From contig CAJQLX010000014.1 in the NCBI GenBank assembly GCA_905479265.1, forward strand, positions 123,727 to 187,726: a stretch of 64,000 nucleotides of DNA, given 5' to 3'. The first letter of the stretch is position 1, and each line of letters opens with the position of its first letter. Source of the DNA: an uncultured Alphaproteobacteria bacterium. GTDB lineage: Bacteria; Pseudomonadota; Alphaproteobacteria; UBA7985. Of the stretch, positions 17,605-26,430 are shown in pieces. The notes under the pieces are model-generated. The model had not been told where the DNA came from. It made no database searches and saw only the letters and a list, made by a program, of their open reading frames with translations. A program made the position numbers and the translations under genes.

Positions 17605-18437
17605 CCGGAGCAAAAGGCCTCAGCCGTTGGCATGGGGCCTTCGCGCTGCATATCGGACAGCGGGGCAAAGGGGGCCATGTCGCCGATCTTAAAAGCAGCG
17701 ATCACCGCCTGCCCCGGCCCTGTCAGCCACTGTGCGAACAGCGCACCATCGGCGTCAACGGCCTGATCGTCATAGCCCACCAAAACCCCATAGACGTTTT
17801 TCAGCGCGTCGCCAAAACATCCCTTGGGCCGCAAGTCGGCTTTGTTTTCAAAGGCCAACCACGTCGCACCGTCCGCGAGCACAAAAGCATCAAGGCTGGC
17901 CGCGATGTTGAGCGTTGCGCCTTGGCCCGTGCCCGACTTTCGATACCATCGACGCGCAGCCTTGGTTGCCACGTCGATTTGCGCGGCTTGCCACAGGCGG
18001 AGTTCGGCCTTGTGCGTCCCGCTGTTATCGCCCCGCGAAACGAACGCTAAGCGTGTCGCAGCCAATTCCTGCAGCAGCGGAACCGCTTCGGCAGGCACAT
18101 TCACCTCTCGCGGCCCCAAAATGATGTAATCGTTCCGCATGACGTCCAGCCGTCTCGCAGCACCGCCCCCGTCAACCAGCGCCAATTCGCTGCGCGTGTC
18201 GTGGACCAAAGCCCCGCTCACGTCCTGCGCTTCCAACAGCTTGAGCACCCGTCCAGTGCCCCCGACAATGAACTGCATGTCGCGGCCCGTATCTTCGGAA
18301 AAAGCCGTTTGCAGGGCATCGAGCAGCCCGCTGTCACGAACGGACGTCGTGCCACCAATCCGAATGGGTTCAGACCAAGCGGTCAGTGGTGCGGCAAAGG
18401 CAAAGACAATCAGCAAGATGCTGAGGGAGCGGATCAC
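17601..18437 (-). CDS. tupA: Tungstate ABC transporter substrate-binding protein
   Basis: A 278-residue periplasmic binding protein. A Sec signal peptide covers about residues 1-22. The mature N-terminus carries the oxyanion-binding motif GGTTSVRDSGLLD, the TupA version of TTTS-x-x-DSGLL; SRGDNSGTHKAELRLW and MQFIVGGTGRVL follow the family pattern. TupA binds tungstate tightly for import. The start is a GTG overlapping the stop of tupB by 4 nt. It is the last gene of the cysE-nifS-tupB-tupA operon. Confidence 0.92.
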   Translation of the reverse strand: MIRSLSILLIVFAFAAPLTAWSEPIRIGGTTSVRDSGLLDALQTAFSEDTGRDMQFIVGGTGRVLKLLEAQDVSGALVHDTRSELALVDGGGAARRLDVMRNDYIILGPREVNVPAEAVPLLQELAATRLAFVSRGDNSGTHKAELRLWQAAQIDVATKAARRWYRKSGTGQGATLNIAASLDAFVLADGATWLAFENKADLRPKGCFGDALKNVYGVLVGYDDQAVDADGALFAQWLTGPGQAVIAAFKIGDMAPFAPLSDMQREGPMPTAEAFCSG

Positions 18438-19138
18438 TTTCTTTCCAAGTCCTGTTCCGGCAGCACCGCTGTCACCAACCGTGCCGATAAATTCACAATC
18501 AACGCCAACAGAAGCAAAACAGCGCCAAACGCCAAGGCCTCTGCCAGCTTTCCTTGTTCGACTTCCAGCTTGATGGCCGTGGTCAGAACCCGCGTGGCAT
18601 ACTCCAGGTTACCGCCGACGATGATCGCAGCGCCGACCTCGGATATGGCGCGACCGAACACTGTTAACCCAACGACGATGACAGGACCGGGCGCCATCAC
18701 GAATAATGCCCGCATCCGCGTGCCAAAGCTTGCACCATCCAGACGATAAAGATCACCAAATCGTCGCCATAGATCTCGCATCCGTCCCGTGACCAAAGCG
18801 ACCGCCATGGGCAACACCAAAATGAACTGCGCGATCAGAATGGCCCAGGATGTAAACAGCAGCCTCAAGTCACCCAGCGGGCCTTGCTTGGTGAGCAGCA
18901 AGTAAACCAGCAACCCCACCACGACCGCAGGAATGGCCTGAAAACTCCCAACAACCGTGTTGATGACCCAGCGACCAGGAAAGGGGATCGTCCCCAGCAA
19001 CACAGCCAAAGGAATCGCCGTAACCATCGCCAGCACAGACGCAGCTGAGGAGACCCAAAGCGACCTGAAGATAACATCCCACAAGGCCGGGTCACCGCTC
19101 AAAAGCAGCTCGAATGCTTCTGAGAATGCGCCGATCAT
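18434..19138 (-). CDS. tupB: Tungstate ABC transporter permease
   Basis: A 234-residue integral membrane protein with about five to six hydrophobic segments and the inner-membrane component fold of molybdate/tungstate permeases. The EAA-type cytoplasmic loop is LDGASFGTRMRALFVMAPGP and the next block reads GRAISEVGAAIIVGGNL. It overlaps nifS upstream and tupA downstream by 4 nt each. The expected ATPase partner gene, tupC, is not next to it and not elsewhere in the window. Confidence 0.93.
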   Translation of the reverse strand: MIGAFSEAFELLLSGDPALWDVIFRSLWVSSAASVLAMVTAIPLAVLLGTIPFPGRWVINTVVGSFQAIPAVVVGLLVYLLLTKQGPLGDLRLLFTSWAILIAQFILVLPMAVALVTGRMRDLWRRFGDLYRLDGASFGTRMRALFVMAPGPVIVVGLTVFGRAISEVGAAIIVGGNLEYATRVLTTAIKLEVEQGKLAEALAFGAVLLLLALIVNLSARLVTAVLPEQDLERK

Positions 19139-20196
19139 GCCATCGACCGTATGGCGTCGATCAGCTGATGAACTTCGGCTTGGGTCGTGTTCCAGCCGGT
19201 CGAAAACCGGATGGCGGACAAAGCTTGATCCGTGTCAAAGCCCATGGCTGTCAGAACGTGACTGGCACCCACTTTGCCCGACGAGCACGCGGATCCAGAC
19301 GACAGCGCAACGCCCTTCAGGTCGAACTTCATCAACATGCGCTCGGCGGTCTTACCCGGCCAAACGGCGCACGTGATGGTGCTGACGCGACGGTCCGCCG
19401 CCGCCGCAACCTGCGCGCCCGGTGGTAGGGACGCTTCGATTTGTGTCTGAAAGGGATCGTTCTGGATGGGGTGATCCAATGCCAATTCCGCGGCCAATCC
19501 CATGCCCGCAATCCCAGCAACATTTTCGGTACCGGCGCGCCGTCGGCGTTCCTGCCCGCCGCCTTGCAGCAGGGGTTTTGGATCCATGCCGGGCCGCAGG
19601 ACCAGCGCGCCAACCCCTTGCGGGCCGCCGAACTTGTGCGCGGATAACGATAGAAAATCCACGCCCAACGCGCCCATCGCCAGCGCCATTTTGCCCGCAG
19701 CTTGCACCGCATCCGAATGGACCAGCCACCCCCGCTGCTTCGCGAGCTTTGCGGCCTGCGCCACCGGTTGAATGGCACCGGTTTCATTGTTGACGAGCAT
19801 GAGCGACAGCAGACCCGGCTCGCCCTGCGCCAATCGCCGATCCAGCGCTTCGAGATCAATCAGCCCCGACGCGAGGACCGGGACCGTCTCAAGACCAGCG
19901 CGGCCACTGAGCACGGAGTCATGCTCAATCGCAGAAACCAGAATCGGCAAGTGCTCGTGGGCGGATAGGACGTGGTTATTCGCCTCCGTCCCACAGCCTG
20001 TAAAGATGATTTCCTGTGCCCGCGCGCCTACCAACATGCCGACCTGCTCACGCGCACGCTCCAGCACGGCACGGGCATCACGGCCAGCGCGATGAACCGA
20101 CGACGCATTGCCGACACGGCCCATCACATCGGCCATCAGTTCGATAACATCGGGCCGAATGGGAGATGTCGCAGCGTGGTCGAAGTAAAGGCTCAC
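19135..20196 (-). CDS. Cysteine desulfurase, NifS/IscS-like
   Basis: A 353-residue PLP enzyme converting cysteine to alanine while loading a persulfide on its own Cys. It has an N-terminal [10 protein letters not shown], the PLP Lys in [13 protein letters not shown] and the active Cys in the loop [17 protein letters not shown]. The GTG start overlaps the stop of cysE (GTGA). It lacks the other isc or suf genes nearby; instead it is locked between a cysteine-supply gene and a tungstate importer. A role in sulfur supply to a tungsten/molybdenum enzyme is inferred, not shown. Confidence 0.93.
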   Translation of the reverse strand: MSLYFDHAATSPIRPDVIELMADVMGRVGNASSVHRAGRDARAVLERAREQVGMLVGARAQEIIFTGCGTEANNHVLSAHEHLPILVSAIEHDSVLSGRAGLETVPVLASGLIDLEALDRRLAQGEPGLLSLMLVNNETGAIQPVAQAAKLAKQRGWLVHSDAVQAAGKMALAMGALGVDFLSLSAHKFGGPQGVGALVLRPGMDPKPLLQGGGQERRRRAGTENVAGIAGMGLAAELALDHPIQNDPFQTQIEASLPPGAQVAAAADRRVSTITCAVWPGKTAERMLMKFDLKGVALSSGSACSSGKVGASHVLTAMGFDTDQALSAIRFSTGWNTTQAEVHQLIDAIRSMA

Positions 20197-20960
20197 TCGC
20201 CGGAGCGTTTCTCAGCCAGATTACCAGCTTCGCCGCCCAAGGGCGGTGTCGCCGGCTGCGGCTGGCTTTCGTTATTCACGGCGTATTCAAGCGCGTTCAA
20301 GCGCGCTTTGAGCAAGGCAACTTGGTCGCGCAAAGCGTCACTATCCGCCGAGCCGGGGTCCGAGCAATCCAGCGGCGTTCCATAGGCCACAAACCGCTCA
20401 ATCGCGCCTTGTTCTGCGCGCGAGAGCTGAACGGGCTTTGCCGGGATGCCGACCATGGTCGTGCGGCTTTCAACATCGCGCGTTACAACCGCGTTCGCAC
20501 CGATCCGGGCGTGATCGCCCACGTTGATGGGGCCAAGGATCTGCGCGCCAGAGCCCACAATCACGCCATCCCCTAGCGTCGGGTGACGCTTGACGTTGCG
20601 TTGCTGGTCAGAATCAACCGACGGCGAAACACCGCCCAACGTGACACCGTGGTACAGCGTGACGTCGTCTCCGATTTCGGCCATCTCACCAATAACGACC
20701 CCCATGCCATGATCGATGAAAAAGCGCTCACCAATCGTGGCACCGGGGTGAATTTCTATGCCGGTGCCCCAGCGCGCCATTTGCATGATCCAGCGCGCAA
20801 GCACACGAAACCGCCGCTTCCACAGCCAATGGGAAACCCGATAGTAGCGCATGACCCAGAACGACGGGTACGCAACCACGACCTCGAACCAGCCGCCAAC
20901 AGCTGGATCGCGTTCGATAATCCCTTGAATTTCTTCACGAATTGACTTGAACATGGGCAA
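20193..20960 (-). CDS. cysE: Serine O-acetyltransferase
   Basis: A 255-residue enzyme making O-acetylserine, the precursor of cysteine. The N-terminal helical domain (residues 1-90) is followed by left-handed hexapeptide repeats: [40 protein letters not shown] and [22 protein letters not shown]-terminal tail of about 80 residues carries a predicted helix and a Pro-rich end. It is the first gene of the operon with a cysteine desulfurase and tupBA. Confidence 0.95.
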   Translation of the reverse strand: MPMFKSIREEIQGIIERDPAVGGWFEVVVAYPSFWVMRYYRVSHWLWKRRFRVLARWIMQMARWGTGIEIHPGATIGERFFIDHGMGVVIGEMAEIGDDVTLYHGVTLGGVSPSVDSDQQRNVKRHPTLGDGVIVGSGAQILGPINVGDHARIGANAVVTRDVESRTTMVGIPAKPVQLSRAEQGAIERFVAYGTPLDCSDPGSADSDALRDQVALLKARLNALEYAVNNESQPQPATPPLGGEAGNLAEKRSGE

Positions 20961-21155
20961 TGCCTTTATCGGAGCAACCAGTTACCAACATAATGTAAGT
21001 CCCTGCAAGCGCGGGTCCAACCCTTACAAAGATCGGATCAGCTGTTCGTGAAACGATGAAATGCCGAATCGAGGCTATCACGGCTTGCGCGATTGGACTA
21101 AAACCAATGCAAGTTTAAGCGTTAGGTTGTCCCTTGCGTGCGTAAGAGCACAAAG

Positions 21156-21413
21156 ATGAGCAAAAGGATTGGCGAAAGCATGGCGGCATCTGCCCGTTGG
21201 ATCGACAAAGAGGGCGAACCTCTGTCCTGTAAGGACAAACTATCAACGCTGGAAGAAAATCTCGCAGAAGTTCTGGAGATTGCCCTCGAAGCGCTGGAAG
21301 ACGCTGCTGTCATGGGTGCTGACACCGACGCCGCGCGTCAGGTATTTATCGATGAGATCGCGTCTCTGCGGCCGCGTTTTGCTAACACCGCTTCGAATGG
21401 AGCGGAGAGCTAA
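21156..21413 (+). CDS. Small conserved-type hypothetical protein
   Basis: An 85-residue, acidic, helical protein (SARWIDKEGEPLSCKDKL, then ALEDAAVMGAD and a helix RQVFIDEIASLRPRF). No membrane segment or signal peptide is seen. The ATG at 21156 was chosen; a second in-frame ATG at 21180 and a GTG at 21138 are alternatives. Only 3 nt separate it from the DUF2155 gene downstream, so both are probably co-transcribed. I do not recognise a family. Confidence 0.6.
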   Translation: MSKRIGESMAASARWIDKEGEPLSCKDKLSTLEENLAEVLEIALEALEDAAVMGADTDAARQVFIDEIASLRPRFANTASNGAES

Positions 21414-21416
21414 AGG

Positions 21417-22037
21417 ATGTCCCTGCTGTTTCGTTCATTTGTCATGGCGACAAGTGCCGCCTTGCTTCTGGCAGTAAGCGCCCGCGCTCAGTCAGAATTC
21501 CCACCGCTCCCACAACTGCGTCCGGCCCCTCCGGCCGCCGGCGACGAAGACCGATCGGACGCGAACAACGCCCTCGGCGACCTCGTGCGCCCTGCCGCTC
21601 AAGAGGGCGAACCGCTTTTTGGCTCCTTTATTGGTGTTGTCCGTATTTTGGATAAACGGGATGGTCTGAAAATCGCGGGGGATGTTGGTGGCGATTTTGA
21701 TACCGATGCCGTGACCACGATCGAGGCTGACGATCCGCTGGTTTACGACGTCGCGGTGCTGCGGACACTGGATAAAATCACAGCGCGCATGTCGACCGAA
21801 GAGGTCTTTATTGATGAGATGATGGAGCTCGGCAATTTGCGCGTTACGCCCCGCCGATGCTTAAAGAACCCTCCGACCGAAACGCCGGAGAGTTCTGCAT
21901 TCCTTGAGATTTACGAATTGCCGAAAAATCTCGAACCTTCACCTGTCTTCCAAGGCTGGATGTTCGCATCGTCGCCTGCGCTCAATGCCATGGAACACCC
22001 GGTGTTCGACGTCTGGCTTCTTGACTGCAAAAACTGA
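21417..22037 (+). CDS. DUF2155 periplasmic protein
   Basis: A 206-residue exported protein. The signal peptide (MATSAALLLAVSARAQS) is followed by a Pro/Asp-rich spacer and a C-terminal DUF2155 domain: VLRTLDKITARMSTEEVFID, LRVTPRRCLKNPPTETPE and the hallmark FQGWMFASSPALNAMEHPVF ending in LLDCK. Two Cys in this domain may form a disulfide. The function is unknown; the family is common in alphaproteobacteria. The last 127 bp overlap aat on the other strand. Confidence 0.88.
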   Translation: MSLLFRSFVMATSAALLLAVSARAQSEFPPLPQLRPAPPAAGDEDRSDANNALGDLVRPAAQEGEPLFGSFIGVVRILDKRDGLKIAGDVGGDFDTDAVTTIEADDPLVYDVAVLRTLDKITARMSTEEVFIDEMMELGNLRVTPRRCLKNPPTETPESSAFLEIYELPKNLEPSPVFQGWMFASSPALNAMEHPVFDVWLLDCKN

Positions 22038-22693
22038 CGCAGTTCCATGTCCGACAAATGCTCGGGAAAGGCTGCCGTGACTTGAATCGCCTTATCCAGA
22101 AATTTGCGGAAGGCAACGCGGTGCAGAGGAACAGCGCCGAACTGCTCCAGATGGCGGTTCATGAACTGGCAATCCAGCAGCCGAAATCCACCAAGGCGGA
22201 GACGAGCGGCGAGCGAAACCAGAGCGATCTTTGACGCATCACGTTCCAAGCTGAACATGGACTCACCAAAGAACGCGCCCTCGATCGCTACGCCATAGAG
22301 CCCGCCGACCAAGCGATCGCCCTGCCAGCACTCCACGGTATGCAAATGCCCCATGTCAAACAGGTTCAAATACATCTCGATGATCGGCTCGTTGATCCAG
22401 GTGTCTTCCCGTCCCACCGCCGATGCGGCGCACAGACGGATGACATCTTCAACCGCTGTATTGGCCCGTACGTCGTAAGGTGCATTCAACACCGTGCGCT
22501 TGAGCCGCTTTGGGACGTTGAAATCATCCAAAGGCAAAACCCCGCGCTCGATTGGGTCCACCCAATGCACGTTCTTATCATCGCGGTCGTCAGCCATTGG
22601 AAACAGTCCAATGGAGTATGCTTGCACTGCCAGCTCCGGATGGATTACTGGCGCCCCAAATACGTCTTCAGGCAGGTGTTCTGAACTTAACAT
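21911..22693 (-). CDS. aat: Leucyl/phenylalanyl-tRNA-protein transferase
   Basis: A 260-residue N-end-rule enzyme that adds Leu or Phe to proteins with N-terminal Arg or Lys, marking them for ClpAP. Family blocks: AVQAYSIGLFPMADD, VHWVDPIERGVLP, WINEPIIEMYLNLFDMGHLH and GAFFGESMFSLERDASKIAL. The ATG at 22693 is favoured; the open frame continues upstream without homology. The C-terminal 40 residues are read antisense through the DUF2155 domain. It is the last gene of aroQ-accB-accC-aat. Confidence 0.93.
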   Translation of the reverse strand: MLSSEHLPEDVFGAPVIHPELAVQAYSIGLFPMADDRDDKNVHWVDPIERGVLPLDDFNVPKRLKRTVLNAPYDVRANTAVEDVIRLCAASAVGREDTWINEPIIEMYLNLFDMGHLHTVECWQGDRLVGGLYGVAIEGAFFGESMFSLERDASKIALVSLAARLRLGGFRLLDCQFMNRHLEQFGAVPLHRVAFRKFLDKAIQVTAAFPEHLSDMELRQFLQSRSQTSNTGCSMALSAGDDANIQPWKTGEGSRFFGNS

Positions 22694-22819
22694 CAGTTTT
22701 CCCGACACTTCTTGTCTTTGTGTACGTGCCCTCTTGGTGGGACACTTACTCCGTGAATCTTCTGACCCAAAACCGCGCCTACACCCCAAATTGTAAGCGC
22801 AAAGGGATCAGCCGATAAA

Positions 22820-24175
22820 TTAACTGGATGCGCGGGCCTCTAAGGCCTGCTCCAACCAGTGGATGGTTATATCCCCGCCCTGAAATGCTTCATGGCGAAG
22901 GATGAAATCGTGCAGCTCTAGATTGGTTTTAATCCCGTCGATGTGGGTCTCGGCGAGCGCGCGAAGGCAACGTTGGATTGCTGCCTTGCGGTCTTTTGCG
23001 TGCACGATGATTTTACCGGCCAAACTGTCGTAGTGTGGAGGCATCCGATAGTCAGCGAACAAGTGACTATCAACACGAATCCCCATGCCACCGGGTGGGT
23101 GGTAGGCCGTTACCAAACCCGGACTGGGCATAAAGTTGAATGGATCTTCGGCATTGATCCGCAGCTCGAAGGAGTGCCCTTCGAAAACAACATCTTCTTG
23201 CTTGATATCAAGCACTTCACCCGAGGCGACCCGGATTTGCAGCTCGACGAGGTCCAGACCCGTGATCATCTCCGTCACGGGGTGCTCAACCTGCAAGCGT
23301 GTGTTCATCTCGATGAAGTAGAATTCCCCGTCTTGAAACAGGTATTCCACGGTGCCAACGGACCGGTAACCGAGAAACTTCACCGCCTCTGCGGTACGGC
23401 GACCGATGTCGGCGCGCAGCTCATCGCTCAACGCGGGTGACGGTGCTTCTTCCACGACCTTTTGATGACGGCGCTGCACCGAGCAATCGCGCTCACCCAA
23501 ATGGATCACGTTACCATGCGCGTCTGCAAGGATTTGCACTTCGATGTGGCGCGGGTTGTCGAGGTACTTCTCAATATAGACAACGGGGTCACCAAAGGCA
23601 GCCTTGGCTTCGCGGCTTGCGGTCGAAAGTGCGCTGTCCAGCTCTTCGTCCGAACGGGCCACTTTCATGCCTCGCCCACCGCCGCCAGAGGCCGCTTTGA
23701 TCAGGACGGGATAGCCAATTTCCTTGGCCAGTTGCCGCGCTTCATCAACGTCCGAAATCGCACCATCGGAGCCGGGGACGACGGGCAAGCCCGCATCAAT
23801 GGCCGCTTTCTTCGCGGCGATCTTATCACCCATCAACCCAATGTGGCGTGGGGTGGGTCCAACAAAAATCAGATCGTGGGCTTCCACCATTTCCGCGAAT
23901 TCTTGGTTCTCAGCGAGAAAGCCAACACCCGGATGAATCGCGTCTGCGCCGGTCAACTCGGCCACCGTCAAAATTGCCCGCTTATCGAGGTAGGAATCCT
24001 TGGACGGCGGCGGGCCGATACAAACGGCTTCGTCTGCCAATCGCGCATGCATGGAATCCGCGTCAGCCGTTGAGTGCACGGCGACCGTTGCGATGCCCAT
24101 TTCCCGCGCCGCTCGGATCAATCGCAGCGCGATTTCACCACGGTTGGCAATGACGATTTTTTTGATTTCCCTCAT
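22820..24175 (-). CDS. accC: Acetyl-CoA carboxylase biotin carboxylase subunit
   Basis: A 451-residue ATP-grasp enzyme that carboxylates the biotin on AccB with bicarbonate and ATP, the first step of fatty acid synthesis. It has N-terminal IVIANRGEIALRLIRAAREM, the Gly-rich ATP loop KAASGGGGRGMKVA, EKYLDNPRHIEVQILAD, and the active-site EMNTRLQVEHPVTE. The length is typical. It lies 15 bp downstream of accB. Confidence 0.97.
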   Translation of the reverse strand: MREIKKIVIANRGEIALRLIRAAREMGIATVAVHSTADADSMHARLADEAVCIGPPPSKDSYLDKRAILTVAELTGADAIHPGVGFLAENQEFAEMVEAHDLIFVGPTPRHIGLMGDKIAAKKAAIDAGLPVVPGSDGAISDVDEARQLAKEIGYPVLIKAASGGGGRGMKVARSDEELDSALSTASREAKAAFGDPVVYIEKYLDNPRHIEVQILADAHGNVIHLGERDCSVQRRHQKVVEEAPSPALSDELRADIGRRTAEAVKFLGYRSVGTVEYLFQDGEFYFIEMNTRLQVEHPVTEMITGLDLVELQIRVASGEVLDIKQEDVVFEGHSFELRINAEDPFNFMPSPGLVTAYHPPGGMGIRVDSHLFADYRMPPHYDSLAGKIIVHAKDRKAAIQRCLRALAETHIDGIKTNLELHDFILRHEAFQGGDITIHWLEQALEARASS

Positions 24176-24190
24176 GACCCCAATACCGCC

Positions 24191-24682
24191 CTAAGCCAAT
24201 TCGATCAGCGGTTGACCGAACTCAACGGGCTGACCGTCAGAGACCAGAACGCGCCGAACGATGCCGGATGCAGGGCTAGGTAGGTGGTTCATGACTTTCA
24301 TGGCTTCGATGATCATCAGCGTATCGCCCTCTTTGATCTCGTCACCAATATTTACAAAATCCCCAGCACCGGGTTCTGGCGCGAGGTAGACGGTGCCAAC
24401 CATGGGCGAATCGATGGTCTTCACGTCGCTGACGGGCTCCGGCGCAGGCGCAGCGGTCGCAGCCGGAGCCGCCGCTGCGAGTGCCGGCGCAGCCGCCATC
24501 GCTGGCGCAGCCGCAACGGGCGCAGCCATCACTTGGGCCGCACGAGACAAACGCAGACTCCGATCCCCATCCACGTACTCAATTTCGGACAATCCAGCGT
24601 TACCCATCGTTTCCGCAAGCTTTTCCAACAAGGTCGCCGATACGTCGAAGGAGCCGTTGGTTTTATCTGTTTTCTGCGCCAT
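24191..24682 (-). CDS. accB: Biotin carboxyl carrier protein of acetyl-CoA carboxylase
   Basis: A 163-residue protein. The N-terminal 55 residues form a helical domain, followed by an Ala/Pro-rich flexible linker (about residues 58-95) and a C-terminal biotinyl domain with the biotinylation site IIEAMKVMNHLPS. AccC and the carboxyltransferase act on the biotin. It is in an operon with aroQ upstream and accC downstream. Confidence 0.97.
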   Translation of the reverse strand: MAQKTDKTNGSFDVSATLLEKLAETMGNAGLSEIEYVDGDRSLRLSRAAQVMAAPVAAAPAMAAAPALAAAAPAATAAPAPEPVSDVKTIDSPMVGTVYLAPEPGAGDFVNIGDEIKEGDTLMIIEAMKVMNHLPSPASGIVRRVLVSDGQPVEFGQPLIELA

Positions 24683-24704
24683 TTTTCTTCGTGTCCTGAT
24701 GGTT

Positions 24705-25154
24705 CTAGGCGTGAGTGCTTTGGGTCAGCCGGTGATTCAGCGCATGGAGCGCCAGAATGTAGCTTTGGGTTCCAAAGCCCGCGATCACGCCTACAGCGGC
24801 TTTCGCCAAATAGGACGAATGCCGGAATGTTTCGCGCTGATAAACGTTGGATAGGTGCACTTCTACCGCAGGGAGAGATACCGCTAATAGCGCGTCGAGG
24901 ATTGCGATCGACGTGTGCGTGTAAGCACCGGCATTTATCGCGATACCGTCAAAGACTCCGCGAGCCGACTGGATGCGATCGACGAGTTCACCTTCGCCGT
25001 TTGCCTGAAAGCACTCGATCTCCATGCCCATGCTCTTACCCGCCGCGATGCACATCGCTTCCACGTCGGCCAAAGTTTCATGTCCGTACAACTCGGGCTG
25101 TCGCCAACCGAGTGTATTCAGATTTGGACCATTAATAACGAGAACGCGTACCAC
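24705..25154 (-). CDS. aroQ: Type II 3-dehydroquinate dehydratase
   Basis: A 149-residue shikimate-pathway enzyme (3-dehydroquinate to 3-dehydroshikimate) that forms dodecamers. It has LVINGPNLNTLGWRQPELYG, FDGIAINAGAYTHTSIAILD, VEVHLSNVYQRETFRHSSY and the closing GFGTQSYILAL. The start is a GTG at 25154, which matches the conserved N-terminus; the open frame upstream adds 35 unrelated residues. It is the first gene of the aroQ-accB-accC-aat run. Confidence 0.95.
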   Translation of the reverse strand: MVRVLVINGPNLNTLGWRQPELYGHETLADVEAMCIAAGKSMGMEIECFQANGEGELVDRIQSARGVFDGIAINAGAYTHTSIAILDALLAVSLPAVEVHLSNVYQRETFRHSSYLAKAAVGVIAGFGTQSYILALHALNHRLTQSTHA

Positions 25155-25514
25155 GCTGCAGGCCACCCCAAAAAAGATCTTCTGACGTTTATTTTTTACG
25201 GTGCCGGGTGGCTGAAAACGTCGGTCATGCCCCCAGTTTTTTGACAGACGGGCTGACACTGACCGCCGGGGTCACACGCAAACCGCTTTCTGCATTACAA
25301 TATCTACACAGAAAGAAGCGGAGCGTCGCTGGGGAACATTTTGCAAATCTGTGGATAGAGCGCGGACTATCCACGGAAAAAAGGCAGGGGAAATCGGGTC
25401 GCATAATAATCCCGAAATCCCCTTGTATTACAGGCAACCCCTGAATTTGCCTTTGAGAAAATATGGCAAAGATAGGGTTTTTGCCCTAAAAAAATCAGCG
25501 CTTGGCTGCACTAA
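25155..25514. other. Gene-free gap with inverted repeats
   Basis: No gene is seen in these 360 bp. The part next to aroQ is T-rich and probably holds its promoter. Two dyads are visible: a 10-bp inverted repeat at 25349-25376 and an imperfect one (12-nt arms, two mismatches) at 25387-25422. Neither is followed by a T-run on either strand, so they do not look like terminators. Confidence 0.6.
25349..25376. repeat. Inverted pair of DnaA-box-like 9-mers
   Basis: The sequence CTGTGGATAG, 8 nt, CTATCCACGG forms an inverted repeat with perfect 8-bp inner arms. The left arm read on the minus strand contains CTATCCACA, one base from the DnaA box TTATCCACA; the right arm contains CTATCCACG, two bases away. 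Confidence 0.5.
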
Positions 25515-26282
25515 TCAGGATCCGGCCCGAGTCATCTCGATAATTGCGCGAAGTTCTTCCACAGGAACGGCACCCGGCATGAGGTTAATATCGGTCAGAT
25601 TGGTGGGCGACGTGCTGCCTGCGACAATAAATGCGGGTGTGCCACTAATCTCCAACGCCTGCATCGCGGAATAGTTGCGTGAGATGGTTTCCATCACGCT
25701 ACTACCGCGCATCACGGCGCGCATGGCGTCTTCATTCAGGCCCATTTCCGTGGCGATTTTCACCACGCTGTCACCGGTCGTGCGACCGCTGGAAATCATC
25801 GCATCGAAATGCGCGACGCTATAGTCACCACCGAGCATATTCACGGCCAAGGAAGCCTGCGCTGCGCCAAGAGACTCTTCGCTCAGAATGGGGGTTTCAA
25901 TCATGACAACACGCACATTGTCGTCTTCGGCCAGCAGCTCCCGCAGGGGCTCAGCCATCCGCCGACAGTAGCCGCAATTGTAGTCGAAAAACTCAATCAG
26001 GGTGACTTCTGCATCTGGGTTACCAAGAATAGGCGTGTTGCGGTCGGCGAGCACAGAGGCCAGTGCCGAATTGGCGCGACGCTCCTCCAACAGATCCAAT
26101 GCTTCCTGGATAATCTCAGGATACTCCAATATCGCAGCCAACGCTTCAGCACGGATACGATCACGCTCTGCATCTGTGAAAAGCTGCTCGTTTGTTGCTG
26201 GGGTTGCGTCTTGCGCCAAGGCTGCGTTTGCCGTTGCAACCAACGCAAAGAACCCCAAAGCAACAGAAATAAGTCGGATCAT
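25515..26282 (-). CDS. DsbA-family periplasmic thioredoxin-like protein
   Basis: A 255-residue exported protein. The signal peptide ends near NAALAQD. A helical N-terminal segment (about residues 35-80) precedes a DsbA-type thioredoxin fold with FFDYNCGYCRRM (CGYC active site) and the cis-Pro in ISGTPAFIV. The architecture with an N-terminal helical arm resembles Com1/ScsC-type disulfide oxidoreductases or isomerases. The ATG at 26282 has GGAG at 9-nt spacing; upstream ATG and TTG options are poorer. Divergent from the aminotransferase gene. Confidence 0.88.
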   Translation of the reverse strand: MIRLISVALGFFALVATANAALAQDATPATNEQLFTDAERDRIRAEALAAILEYPEIIQEALDLLEERRANSALASVLADRNTPILGNPDAEVTLIEFFDYNCGYCRRMAEPLRELLAEDDNVRVVMIETPILSEESLGAAQASLAVNMLGGDYSVAHFDAMISSGRTTGDSVVKIATEMGLNEDAMRAVMRGSSVMETISRNYSAMQALEISGTPAFIVAGSTSPTNLTDINLMPGAVPVEELRAIIEMTRAGS

Positions 26283-26430
26283 GAGCATCCACTCCAATTG
26301 TATTATGCGAATTTATACCATTTGTTTCTTGCAGTCTGCGAGTATGTCCAGTGGCATTTTACTGAAAGTCCAATTACCAATGACCGCAGCCACGTTTACA
26401 TCAAGATTATAGCAAAGAGAGTGCCGCGCG

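Noticed and set aside
25387..25422. Hairpin as terminator of the DsbA-like gene
   Set aside because: Two mismatches in the stem and no T-run on the relevant strand.
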